From positions 372,001-436,000 of the forward strand of contig JAPEUQ010000012.1 of NCBI GenBank assembly GCA_027946365.1: a stretch of DNA of 64,000 nt. The letters are read 5' to 3'. Source of the DNA: Kalmusia sp. IMI 367209 (taxonomy: Eukaryota; Ascomycota; Dothideomycetes; Pleosporales; Didymosphaeriaceae). How positions within the stretch are numbered: the first letter of the stretch is position 1; every line of letters begins with the position of its first letter. Under the pieces are notes generated by a model that was given only the letters and a program-made list of their open reading frames with translations, had not been told where the DNA came from and made no database searches. Below are positions 10,113 through 21,898 of the stretch, piece after piece. Made by a program: the position numbers and the translations under genes.

Positions 10113-11782
10113 ATGCAGAGCTCAATTCTGCTCGTCCTTTGGGCAGCCATCGCCATCTTTATCTACAGATTTGCACAGTATGTACTTGTGGAGTTGCGAC
10201 ATTCACGCAATGCGAAGCGTCTAGGCTGCGTAGACCCGCCCCGGTTCGTTAATTACGACTACCTGGGCCTATACACAGTTTATAAGTCACTTCAGGCGGA
10301 TGGAAAAAGGGATTTGATGGGACTTATTCAAGAGTTTTGGCAGAACGTTAGAAAAAGAGAAAGCGAGATCAAAAACCAGAATTTACTTACGGTCCGTCAA
10401 ACCCTGCTGGGTGGGAGATCGGTAGTTACGATCGAACCGAAGAATATTCAGGCAATTCTTGCGACTCAATTCAAGGACTTTGGGCTAGGGGAGAGGAGGA
10501 ATGGAAATTTTGAGCCGTTGTTAGGAAGGGGAATCGTGAGTATCATAGTTCGAGCGGGAATTGATGAAGTACTAATTCAATGTCATAGTTCTCGAGTGAT
10601 GGAGAGCGATGGTCGCATGCAAGAGCTCTACTGCGTCCCCAATTTGTTCGCGATCAAGTGAGTGACCTCGAATTAGAAGAGCAGCATATGCAAAACCTGA
10701 TGCGTATGTTGCCTGTTGGCAAGGACCGCTGGACCAGCGTTATTAACATCCAACCGCTGTTCTTCAAACTGACCATTGACTCCGCCACGGAGTTTCTCTT
10801 CGGTGAGAGTGTAGACTCGCAGCTAGCAGATCTCCCAGGCTACACATATCAGAACCCGATTGCAAAAGACTTTCCGTTTCACTTCGATCGCGCACAGACA
10901 GCAATAGCGCAGGGAATTAGACTGCAGGATATGTACAAGCTGGCGCATACCAAACAAATGAAAGACGACTGTAGAGTATGCCACAACTTCATCGATCATT
11001 ACGTGCGCAAAGCTCTGTCCAAATCTAAGACCTCTTCACAAGTCACTTCCTCTGGAAAACAACGTTACGTCCTCCTCGATGCCCTCGCAGAATCCACCAG
11101 CGATCCCCTTGAACTGCGCTACCACATGCTCTCAATACTTCTTGCCGGCCGCGACACTACCGCCTCTACTATCTCTTTCGCATTCATGTACCTTGCGCAG
11201 CGTCCAGACATCTACGCCAGACTCCGTGCCATTATTCTCGATACCTTCGGCTCGCGCTCGCATCCTCGCTCCATCACCTTTGAAGGCCTCAAGAACTGCA
11301 ACTATCTCCAGTGGGTGCTTAATGAGACTTTGCGCCTGCAACCCGTAGTCCCCATCGATTGGCGGCAGGCCCTCGTCGACACCACGCTGCCGACAGGCGG
11401 CGGTCCCGACGGCACATCGCCAATTTATATTCGCAAAGGTGACAATGTCGACTACCAGATCTACATCATGCAGCGACGAACGGATCTATGGGGTGCCGAT
11501 GCCGAGGTATTTCGACCTGAGCGGTGGGAAGGTCGGAAGTTTGGCTGGGAATTCTTGCCCTTTAATGGGGGCCCAAGGATCTGTGTTGGGCAGCAATTTG
11601 CACTGACGGAGGCGGCTTATGTGATTGTGAGGCTTTTGCAGCGGTTTGAGAGGATGGAGGGTGTAGGTAACTCATGGGAGCCGGTTGAGAAAGGTGGAGA
11701 AGGATTTGTAAGGACTACGGTAACGCTGACTATGGCGCCGGCGGACGGAGTGAAAGTTAGGTTCATGGAGGCTGCAGAGTAA
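10113..11782 (+). CDS. Cytochrome P450 monooxygenase (CYP52/CYP63-like, alkane/fatty-acid hydroxylase type)
   Basis: Two exons, 10113-10535 and 10589-11782, with a 53-nt phase-0 intron (GTGAGT...CATAG); 538 residues. An N-terminal membrane anchor (SSILLVLWAAIAIFIYRFA) holds it in the ER. Exon 2 opens with SDGERWSHARALLRPQF (the C-helix WxxxR region). The I-helix reads LAGRDTTAS, the K-helix NETLRLQP, the PERF-like region FRPERWE, and the haem loop PFNGGPRICVGQQFAL carries the Cys ligand. The order and spacing resemble CYP52/CYP63/CYP584 enzymes that omega-hydroxylate alkanes or fatty acids; that substrate class is inference. It needs an NADPH-P450 reductase encoded elsewhere. It stands alone beside gene-poor DNA. 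Confidence 0.93.
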
Positions 11783-13859
11783 GGCACTTAGTTGGGTTGA
11801 GACATGTACAACATCTCTTAGGTAGCTAGAGAGGAATGGACCCTCGTTAATACTGAGTTGTAAAGAATGCTGTTGAAGTGTGAACTTAGTAAAGCTAGGT
11901 GTAAATTATATTTCTATTGTCTTCTTATGAAACATCATAAAAACGGTCAGAACTGTACTTAGAGTTTTTCATGATACCTAAGGGGGCCTGTCTCCGGTCC
12001 AAACGGTAGATACAAAACAGGAAACTTGAGCAGGAAAACTGACAAATACCATTCCACCAGCAGGTGCTGGGTTTAAACAGCTGGGTTCATGCTTGAGCGA
12101 CTAACACAGTTTTACCGCTAGACCACTAAGTGGATGTTCTTGAGCTTAAAAAAGCAGTGGAGGGCGTTGGGAATATTGAGGTCATATACGGAGCGTTTAT
12201 GCGGGCACGAGTGATGGAGCCCTGAGCGAGCATTGTTAAACGAGGGCTAGAGCAGAGTGAGTGATCATCTAGATAATCTGAAGTCTTATCGAACGAACAC
12301 TGCGAGCGAATATTCCGACTTGATAATGGCACCAAGCATGCGATTGAAGAGCCGACCAGCGTGAGGAGCTTCATTTTCGGTACTTATTCACACATCTCCA
12401 TCCTCATCGCGTCTCCATTCACGGCACGTTCGGCCGCTACCGACTCTATCATTTAGAGCAAAAAAACAGAAAGATTTTCATTGTAGCTACAAACTCTCAA
12501 TGGAGAGCGACCTATTTCTTTTTTCGGAGGAACATTTCCTTCCTGTTTGTCTTCGAGTGTGAATAAGCACGCTTTGATGGTAGATGTCAATTGTTCCCCA
12601 CCTCTCTGCAGCGGCCCATTTGCGTGCTAGATTAGCGATGTAACTGTCAGGCCAGCCCGGAGTGACATCGGACAATTACATTATAGTTATTAGCTGTAGT
12701 GTCTGTGCATACGCCGTATTGCCTACATAATGTCAGGCGTCCAATCCATCGCATGCCGTCTATGCACGTTGTATTCTATGCGCGATGCGGCTATAGAAAC
12801 CTGTGGAAGGATGCATGTTATTATCTAAGAGCACGGTATACACATCATTGGCGAATTAACGTATTAAACGTTACATATAGCTAACGAAGGATGTAGGATC
12901 ACCATAAAAGGCAAGTGGTAATCAACATAGCTCGTTTCGAAGTGAGTCTACTTGCGCCAATGCGTATTACAAGCAATGAATCGTTAAAGAATGTACACGG
13001 GTTGGGTAATCAAGCAGAGTCAATTCCTATAGGTTGCTCATCGACAATGTGTGAGCCGCATTTCGGATGATTTGATGTGGGTTGCCGCTTTGGGTAACGT
13101 TTACGCCGGTGTAGTGAATAAGCGAAGCAGCGATCTACTACACGAAGGCAATGATGACATCGAAGAAGTCTTAGCTTCAGAACATACGGCCAAATTTGGA
13201 TCAACCGCAAGACTATGCTCCGCGGACAAAGACTTAGGGCTCGGAATAAATCGCATGTAAGGCTGTCCATGGTCCCTCGTGGTGACATGCTGAGCTAGTT
13301 CATTTGTTTGAAGTTATGTGTCAGCATATACCACATGGTAGCTAGGATTCGAATGGGATCACCTGCCCCATGGAGTACCGGGTCGGCGTGCCTGGCTGCC
13401 TACACGCACCCGATTTTTGGGCCGGCCCCATGGGGTAATGCTGTGTCGTGCAGGTAGGATTCTTGCGGGGAAGTCTACGGCCGCAGCATAGATCTCTCTG
13501 CATTGAGTTTTTCATCAGGGCATAATGATGTTACAATGGTATGCATTATTGGTTGTGGGTTGCCCAAGCTGACCAGAGGACAACGTCCTGATACGGCAGG
13601 CTGCTATTGAAGGCTTTTATGAGACCAGGTCTGGGTCGCGCTAGCATGTATTACGGTATTGATAGAGATGATCTTTTGTGCGAGGGTGGAAGTTGGTTGA
13701 AGAGAAAGGCCAGAGGGAAGCGGGACCGGGGGATCGGAGCATGGACGGGAGAGATATAAAAGGGACGGACAACCTCAACTGAAGTGTATCATCAAGCTAT
13801 CACTTACCATTCAACAAACACGTTAGAAACATACAGCTCTTTATAAAGCGGTCGGCATC
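11783..13859. other. 2-kb gene-poor region
   Basis: No ORF looks coding on either strand. The stretch holds a degenerate tRNA-like A-box on the minus strand near 12110-12125 (TGGTCTAGCGG). It also holds two copies of GCCCCATGG-R-GTA about 60 bp apart near 13368 and 13426, inside GC-rich sequence unlike its AT-rich surroundings. The right end is the promoter of the small peptide gene. Confidence 0.5.
13755..13762 (+). promoter_or_regulatory. TATA box of the small cysteine-rich peptide gene
   Basis: TATAAAAG lies 98 nt upstream of the ATG at 13860, a typical distance for a strong TATA-dependent fungal promoter. The same octamer precedes the secreted BYS1-type gene. Confidence 0.6.
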
Positions 13860-14177
13860 ATGAAGTTCTTCGCTCAGATCCTGGCCACTGCTGCCCTCGT
13901 GGCTGGCGTGATCGCTGCGCCTGCTGGTACGTTCCGCAATAATTATTGCTCTATCTGTGGAATAGTATTGTAATTGCTAACGTTGCGGTGGTATAGCTGA
14001 CGTAGACGCCATTGCACGCGATGTTCTGAACGCCGAAGGCGTTGCAGCAGTAAGTCGCGTGGCGATCAGCCTTGTCGTCTATCCAGGAGACTGATAACAT
14101 CGTAGCCTCTCGATAAGAAGACTGTATGCTATTGCCAACTCGGGATCTGTGTTCCCGCCGGATGCAACACGAAATGA
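13860..14177 (+). CDS. Small secreted cysteine-rich peptide precursor (unrecognised family)
   Basis: Three small exons, 13860-13926, 13997-14049 and 14106-14177, with introns of 70 nt (GTACGT...TATAG) and 56 nt (GTAAGT...CGTAG), all in frame; 63 residues. It has a signal peptide (MKFFAQILATAALVAGVIAA), a short acidic pro-region, and a Lys-Lys site in LDKK. After that comes an 18-residue C-terminus starting TVCYCQ with four Cys spaced C-x-C-x4-C-x4-C. The layout is that of a Kex2-processed secreted peptide with two disulphides, but I know no family with this spacing. It could be an effector-like, signalling or antimicrobial peptide; no function can be assigned. A TATA box supports expression. 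Confidence 0.7.
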
Positions 14178-14839
14178 GTGAAGGCTCCACGATAATGATC
14201 GATAGATATTGAGCTAGGCAAGAGTCGAAAGTTTATATAGTATTACTTTTGCAAAGACCAGAACTTGGTCATTCAACTGATCAATGATATCCTTTATATG
14301 AACATTTCATAACATAAGTTATGTCTCGGTAACAAATTTGCTGTTCTGTCCGTATGTGATGCATGTGCATGCTCCGGGTCGAGAATATGAGTGAAAGAGC
14401 AGTGGAGTAGGACAAAACATTGAGGATACATCATGAACTGTGTCACCCCAGGATACATATTACACGAATGACAATCCTCAAAATTCTCGTCCTGTGACCG
14501 TAGTTGGCAAGCAGACGTGTTGCTTGCGGATGTACAGAACACATGAAATGAATGGTGTGCAGCAATGAGTAGGTTATAGTGGTGTCCAGTTCACTTCATC
14601 GCTGTGGCCATGTCTCTTGGTTGCATGCATAGTCGGACCGTTCAATATTGATGAGGTGATTGACGGCAAGATGCTAGGGCGTCACTCCGCGGGTCGAGAG
14701 TGGGGCGGAAAGCGTTGTCACGTGGCTAGCGTCGCGTCAAGAGTGGGTCCGTGCACTCTGTTTACCAACATAGTCGCCAGCGTTTTGAGAGCCCACAGTA
14801 GAGCAGACGCTCGCAACTAACACAACACCAACAGCGAAC
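14178..14839. other. Promoter region of SMC4
   Basis: 3' flank of the peptide gene followed by the 5' flank of SMC4. CACGTG occurs at 14719-14724. No ORF or repeat was recognised. Confidence 0.5.
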
Positions 14840-17800
14840 ATGTCGTCCGCGTCACCTCGGAAATCCACGCGCGCTGCCGCCACGCGTCGGAAAGCGCCCA
14901 TCATCGACGACTCGGAAGGGGAAGAGAACCAGGCCCCGCAAAGCCAGAACGAGGAGGACAGTGAAGACTTCACACCAGCGCCCGTACCCCCGAAGAGGGC
15001 ACGAGGGCGGCCGAAGAAAAATGCTGACGCTTCGAGCGCTACATCTACACCAAAGCCACCGCCAGCGAAGAGGCGGAGAGCACGCGCAACAGAGTCGGCT
15101 GAGGCGAGCGAGTCTATCCAACCGACGCGGCTCTTCAGCCCGCCGTCAGAGAGCGTCGCGGCTCCATCGCCCGCGAAATCGCCCCGTAAGCGAACAACAG
15201 CGAGCAGCAGTCGCAGGTCGCGCGCGTCAAAAGCCGCACTGTCAGACGATGAACCACAACTCCCTACCCCGCAGCCATCAGAGTCACCAGAATCTAAACT
15301 AAAAGCCCAACCAGAGATAAAGGTAGAACCTGAAGCTGATCCCGAACCTGAGCCTGACCCAGAATCGACGATTGTGCCCAGCACGCCCCTCACCGATATT
15401 ACCGAAACCGCCGTGAACGAGCAAATCCCTACAGCAGAAGTAGAGTCCAAACCTGAGACGCGGGCTGAACCGACCGTGATAGAAAGAGTGAATACCCAGC
15501 ACACGGTGCTAGAGAGGCCTATAGACATCGTGAACCGGAAGAGGGCTGCTGGTCTTCTCATGACCCAGGAGTCAAATATACCGAAGCAGCGCACCGTCAT
15601 CAATTGGCTGATCCTGACCAATTTCAAAAGCTATGCCGGGATCCAAGAAGTGGGCCCCTTTCACGCATCTTTTTCCTCAGTCGTGGGACCGAACGGATCA
15701 GGAAAGTCCAACGTTATCGATTCGCTGCTGTTCGTTTTTGGTTTCCGCGCGAGCAAGATGAGACAGGGCAAGATTTCGGCGCTCATTCACAACTCGGCCG
15801 CGTTTCCAGACTTGGACTACTGCGAAGTTGCAGTACATTTCGAAGAAGTCAAAGATCTCGACGTGGGTGGTAGTGAGATTGTTCCGAACACAAAATTAAT
15901 CGTCTCGCGACGAGCTTTCAAGAACAATTCGAGCAAGTACTACATCAACAACAAGGAGTCGAATTTTTACTACTGTGACCAACCTTTTGAAAGGCCGCGG
16001 CGTCGATCTAGACCACAAACGTTTCCTTATCCTGCAGGGCGAAGTTGAATCGATTGCGCAGATGAAGCCCAAAGCTGCCAATGAACACGAGGATGGCCTA
16101 CTTGAGTACCTTGAGGACATTATCGGCACATCGCAGTACAAGACACCTATTGAAGAAGCCACCACAAGAACCGAGGAACTTAATGATATATGCGCCGAGA
16201 AGAAAGGGCGAGTGGAGCATGTAGAAAGGGAAAGAAATGGGCTCGAGGACAAGAAGAACAAAGCTCTCGCCTTCATACGAGATGAGAATGAGCTTGCAAC
16301 TAAGCAATCAACCCTCTACCAGATCTACATCTCGGAATTTGACGATCATATCCAAGTCACTGGAGAGTCAGTAGCACAAATGCAAGCGCAGCTGGACGAG
16401 GAGCTTCAGAAACATCAAGGCAATGAAGAAGGCATCAAACAGCTTGAGAAGCAATACAAAAAAGGCTCCAAGGACTGTGAGCAGTGGGAAAAACAGGCCC
16501 AAGAGCTTCAAAAGGAGGTCGCCAAGATTGACAAAGACACTGTCAAATTCGAGGAAAAGCGGAAATTCCTGGCTGGGAAACAGAAAAAAGCTCGAGAAGA
16601 CCAAGGATACTAGCAAGCACGGCATCTCCGAATGTACGACGCTGGCAAAGCAGTACGCTTCCGATCTTGAGGCCTACGCCGACGACATGGCAGAGCTAGA
16701 ACAGAAGATGAGGGCCGAAGAGAAAGAGCTGGAGGCTGTCCGCGCAACTTTGTCTGGGAAGACACAAGACCTCTCGGACCAGATCGCGGCCAAGCAGAAG
16801 TCCCTCGAACCTTGGAGCGCCAAAATCAATGAGAAGCAATCTGCAATCGCGCTCTCACAAAGCGAGCTTGATATCCTCCGTGAGAAGGAAAATGCAGGCG
16901 CCAAAGGCATCGCCGAGGTTGAAGCTAAGATCACCACCCTACAAGAATCTAAACAGAACAAGGCCGAAGAATTGGAAGAGTGCAAAGCTGAGAAGAAAAG
17001 GGCAGAGAAGGAAGCCCAAAAGGTGCAGTCACAACTCGATCAATTGGCACAGCAAGAGCCCATTTTGAGGTCGAAACTATCTGGCGCGAGACAGAACGCC
17101 AATGAAGCAAGGGCAAGTCTGTCCGCCACCCAGACTCAGAGCAACGTCCTCGACAAATTGATGAGACTGAAAGATCAGGGACGTATCAGCGGTTTCCACG
17201 GACGGCTTGGCAACCTAGGTGCAATCGACCAGAGATACGACATCGCAATTTCCACAGCTTGTCCTGCATTAGACCACTTTGTCGTTGATTCCGCTGAGGT
17301 TGGAGAGCAATGTATCGACTACCTCCGGAAGAACAACCTTGGCCGAGGCACCTTCAGGCCCCTCAATCGCCAACGACAACATGATCTCTCGCAGATTGAA
17401 ACCCCAGAGAATGTTCCACGATTATTCGACCTTGTCACGCCGAAAGATGATAAGTTTAGGCTAGCCTTCTATAATGTCCTGCAGGACACTCTCGTCGCCA
17501 AGGATCTTGAGCAGGCCAACCGTGTTGCATACAGCGCGAAGAGATGGCGTGTCGTCACTCTCAGTGGCGAATTGATAGAGACGTCAGGTACCATGAGCGG
17601 TGGTGGAACACGTGTGGAAAAAGGGAAGATGTCATCAAAACTCGCCGCAGACGTTACTAGTACCCAAGTTGCTAAGCTCGAGCAAGACCGCGATGCTCTT
17701 GAGCAGAGTTTTGCTCAGCTCCAACAAGAACAACGTGATCTAGAGACACAGCTTCGCAGCCTGCACGACCAAATACCACAGCTAGAGACTAAAGCTCAGA

Positions 17801-19308
17801 AGATCGCCTTGGAATTGGAGAGCTTCGATCGCAATATAGCAGACTCTCAGCGCCGAATTAAGGAACTCAGCACCGAACAAGCGTCAGTCAAATCGGATAA
17901 AGCTCGAATATCTGCATTAGAAAAGAGCATCACTTCCGCAGAGAAAGAAGTCTCAAGGCTGCATGCGGAGACTGCTGAAGTAGAAGATGAAATCAAAGCT
18001 TTACAGGATAAGATCATGGAGATCGGCGGTGCTAAGTTGCGAATCCAGAACGCCAAGGTCACAGATCTGAAAGGCCAAATCGATTCCCTTGCCGACATGA
18101 TATCGAATGCAGAAGTGTCAAAGTCGAAAGAAGAGAAGCAGCTTTCCAAGCACGAAAAGGCACATGCTGATGCCATCAAAGAGCTCGAGAAGCTCGCACG
18201 CGACGCCCAAAAAATAGAGGCCGACCTCGAAGCGCATAATCAAAACGCCGCAGGAATTAGGCAGCAGGCCGAGGAAGCTCAAGATGCCTTAGAGGCGAGA
18301 AAAGAAGAGCTTCAAGCTCTCAAAACAGAGCTCGACGAAAAGACAGCACAACTGAACGAAACGCGTGCCATTGAGATCGAGATGCGCAACAAGCTTGAAG
18401 AAGGTCAAAAGACTCTCAACGATTTCAAGAAAAAACAGGCATACTTCGAAGACAAGCGGTTGAAGTTATCCTATCAGAACATTAGTGACCTTGGCGAGGA
18501 GGAAGAAAGCGAAGGCCTCCCTGAATACACCAAGGACGAGCTTGAGGACATGGACAAAGCCGCCCTTAAGGAAGAAATCGAGGATCTCGAAAAGAAGAAC
18601 GAAAACGTCACCGTCGACCTCGCTGTGTTGGCCGAATATCGTAAGCGCACCGAAGAGCACGCCGAACGTAGTGCGGCTCTCACCGAAGTCGTCGCTCAAC
18701 GTGACGAGTCGAAGAAACAGCTCGACGATTTCAAGCGGCGACGTCTAGAGGGCTTTATGGAAGGCTTCTACATCATCACGGCGCGCCTGAAGGAAATGTA
18801 CCACATGATCACCATGGGTGGCAATGCGGAACTTGAGCTTGTCGACTCGTTGGACCCCTTTACTGAAGGTGTTGAGTTCAGTGTGATGCCGCCCAAGAAA
18901 AGCTGGAAGAAAATTTCGAATTTGTCGGGTGGAGAGAAGACGCTGAGTTCATTGGCCCTTGTCTTCGCGTTGCATCATTACAAGCCGACTCCCTTATACG
19001 TCATGGACGAAATAGACGCTGCCTTGGATTTCAGGAATGTAAGTTTGTCGGCTGTGAGTGGGTGGCAAAGAAATCTAACATACTTAGGTGTCTATCGTTG
19101 CAAGCTACATCCAGCAGCGCACCAAGAATGCGCAGTTCATTGTCATTTCACTGCGCAACAACATGTTCGAGCTTGCTGCACGTTTAGTCGGCGTGTACAA
19201 AGTCAATCACATGGTATGCGCCCGATGACCTTAATTTATGCGACATCGCTAATAGGTACGCAGACGAAGAGTGTCACGATTGAGAATAAGGATTATATCC
19301 GGAGATAG
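14840..19308 (+). CDS. smc4: Condensin subunit SMC4 (Cut3), with two apparent +1 frame breaks
   Basis: SMC ATPase of the condensin complex that compacts mitotic chromosomes with SMC2 and the non-SMC subunits. A disordered N-terminal tail of about 250 residues precedes Walker A (VVGPNGSGKSNVIDSLLFVF). Then come GVDLDHKRFLILQGEVE, a long coiled coil, a hinge (FHGRLGNLGAIDQRYDIAIS), the second coiled coil, and signature plus Walker B (NLSGGEKTLSSLALVFA; LYVMDEIDAALDFRN). Two 3' introns, 19039-19087 and 19214-19263, restore the ending KSVTIENKDYIRR. The reading frame breaks at TTTTT 15964-15968 and AAAAAA 16584-16589. Deleting one base at each restores continuous SMC4 homology, about 1,455 residues, the normal size. 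Because the gene is essential in fungi, assembly indels are likelier than loss. Confidence 0.95.
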
Positions 19309-19970
19309 TCTCCCTTGGCGGGACTTGCTGCGTTGGCGTTGGTCCTTTTGGTCACATTGGATTGGCGTTTGTCTAGGAACGTAAAGCATTTGGTGTCGGT
19401 CTAGATGATTGGCATGGCATGATCATGATAGGATAAAGAGGAATGGGTCTTCTGGTAGAACGATTAGGCGCCTCTATCGGGATTGTATAATGATGATGCC
19501 AATTTGATGTTGTACATGAAGCCATTTTGTTCCTTCACGGGTACGCGTGATCCTAAATAACCGTGAAAACACTACAGTAGAGTACAGCTAAACCACTCAC
19601 GAATCGCTAAGCCGCTTTTTAATACGTATTGTGCGGAGCCCTGCTTAATCTTGCACTTGTTGCATACTAGAACGCCGCGAATGACGAATAATAGGCGTGG
19701 ATTTGCTAAGACTCAGTAAGCTGCCATTGCCTGCTTAACACCTTAAGAAGCAGGCCAATACTTAAAATTCGCAATCACGCAAATCAAGAACTCAGAAAAG
19801 CTCATTTCATATCTTACGCAGCACTGCCTAATTATTTTCGATACACTATACACTGACGGAGGCTTTCTGGCTAGCCCCGCATTGAGCCTCTCCGCCCCGC
19901 CCCCGCTTCTCAATAAGCATCGCCCAGGTTTCCCCAACCGCTTGAATCACCACGCATATTGCTCTTCGTT
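19309..19970. other. Intergenic region between SMC4 and the NmrA-like gene
   Basis: Terminator side of SMC4 and promoter of the next gene. No ORF, repeat or RNA gene was recognised. Confidence 0.6.
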
Positions 19971-21032
19971 ATGGTACCGACGCCCAGTAAGATCTTGGTG
20001 TTCGGCGCGACGGGCGTGATCGGGAAGTATATTCTCCATGCGCTCATCAACGCGCAATCAAACTTTGACAAAATCGGAATCTTTACATCGCCTGGGACGG
20101 CCGAGAAGAAGAAAAGCGAGATCGATGCGTTGAGAGAGAAGGGCGTGGACGTCGCCGTTGGTGATGTCGAGTCTGAGGCAGATGTGAAGAAAGCGTATGA
20201 GGGTATGGATTCCCGTTCCACAATTCCCGACATAACTGATTATCTTACATCACACGACGTCAACAATATGCAAATTCGAGATTCACTTCATAAATTGACG
20301 ACAAACAGGCTATGACACTGTCATCTCCGCCCTCGGCCGGAACGCCATTCTCGTCCAAATCCCCCTGCTCCGTTTCGCAGAATCCTCCTCCACGATCCAC
20401 ACCTTCTTCCCCTCTGAGTACGGCACTGACATCGAGTACTTTCCTCACTCCGCCACTGAGAAACCACACCAGCTAAAACTCCAAGTGCGCAAGTACATCC
20501 GCGAGGAAGTGAAGAAGCTCAATGTTACGTACCTCGTTACAGGCCCGTATTCAGATTTATATATTAGCAAGCAGACCGGCGATTTCGAAAATGCCGGCAG
20601 CTTTGATGTTAACGGACGAAAAGCGATATTATTGGGGAGTGACGGAGCAAAGTGAGTTTTACGACCATGAAGGATGTCGGTGTACTCCTTGTTGCTGCAC
20701 TGAAGACGCCACCTGATGCTTCCCCCCGGACTCTAAAGGTTAATTCCTTCACTGCCACTCCTGATGAAATTCTCAAAGAGTTCGAAAAGCAGACGGGTCA
20801 GCAGTGGGAGGCAAAATATACGCTGCTGGAGGAGCTGAAGAAATTCGAGGATGAAGCTTGGAAAAAGGGGGATCCGAAGGCGACAGGATATACTTTGAGG
20901 AGGATATGGACTGAGGGCGGGACTTTGTATGAGAAAAAGGATAATTGGAGGGTGGGAGAGCCCGAGGTGGAAACGTTGGAGAGCCAGGTGAAGCTGGCGA
21001 TTGAGAAGCAAGGAGGGAAGGGAAGGCTTTGA
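19971..21032 (+). CDS. NmrA-like / isoflavone-reductase-like NAD(P)-binding protein, with one apparent frame break
   Basis: Atypical short-chain dehydrogenase. Exon 1, 19971-20202, has the Rossmann loop [12 protein letters not shown]. An intron follows (20203-20308, GTATGG...ACAG). Exon 2 begins [11 protein letters not shown] and has FFPSEYGTD, as in isoflavone reductase and phenylcoumaran benzylic-ether reductase relatives. At the AAA run 20649-20651 the frame jumps: SDGAK is followed by a stop, while [18 protein letters not shown], the conserved segment that should follow, is in the next frame, as if one base were missing. Restored length is about 318 residues, the family norm. Fungal members bind NADPH and act as reductases or redox sensors; the substrate is unknown. 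Confidence 0.82.
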
Positions 21033-21868
21033 GTGTGAAGTTTGGAAGTGCATTGATACGGAGGGAAGTTCCCATAGGAGTATGTTCTTCGTTAGAAGAT
21101 GGTATTGAAGTTGATTGAAAGAAATGGCAACTGGTGAAATTATCGCAGTGTCAGTGAGAGCGAATGCTGTAGGTCCATATCCATGGGTTTGTGCACGTAG
21201 CTCTAGTCAGGTCACAGATTCACGTCGTGTGCGAATATGTACAGCGCAAGTGATTTTCTCTATAACATAGATCTTCAATGCCCGCTTTGGAAGTCAATCT
21301 GGCGTGAAAGCTGCTCAATGCCCCTTCACACGCCTCATTGAATAGGTCAAGACGTTCGAAGGCGATTGTGATTATTCTGCACTTTATCTGAAAGCCTAGT
21401 GTCAGTGCTCATATGAGTTAGCAGAAATCACTCCCCCCTAAAATCTCTACCCGATATACTACAAAGCTGAACTGCAGGACAACTCACAAGCACCACGCAA
21501 GCCACGATATCGCTCTTCCCACCCGTCCACAGGAAGTCAAGTGAAACCACAGACAGCAGAAGATCCAACAGGAAAATAGTCCGAGACAATACGAACACTG
21601 AGCAAAGATGTCACTCCATTGCTGTTCTCGACATTGATTACTATTGTCGAAAGTAGAAGCGAGACGATCTAATGAAACAATAGTACACCATGCTGTTGAC
21701 TGTGACCGTGCACCTAATGAATGCTTAACCGTGGGATTTGGTGATGTTTTCTGTTCAGAAGAGGATTTTGTGTTGATAGACCAGCGTACGGCGTTGCTAT
21801 CCGGTGGGTGGAGCGGACACCGGTCAGACACCCATATTCCTATAGTTCAGTCTAGAATTGACTGAATA

Positions 21869-21898
21869 AAATTATTCTGATCTACACTAGAATAATTT
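21869..21898. repeat. Short AT-rich inverted repeat (stem-loop)
   Basis: AAATTATTCT and its exact reverse complement AGAATAATTT are separated by 10 nt in non-coding DNA. No transposon ends or target duplication are seen, so the meaning is unknown. Confidence 0.6.

Noticed and set aside
13051..13260. 69-residue plus-strand ORF in the gene desert
   Set aside because: No signal peptide, motif or splice context; expected by chance.
14737..15627. 296-residue minus-strand ORF over the SMC4 N-terminus
   Set aside because: It is the Ser/Gly/Val-rich shadow of the low-complexity SMC4 tail; no domain and no splice signals.
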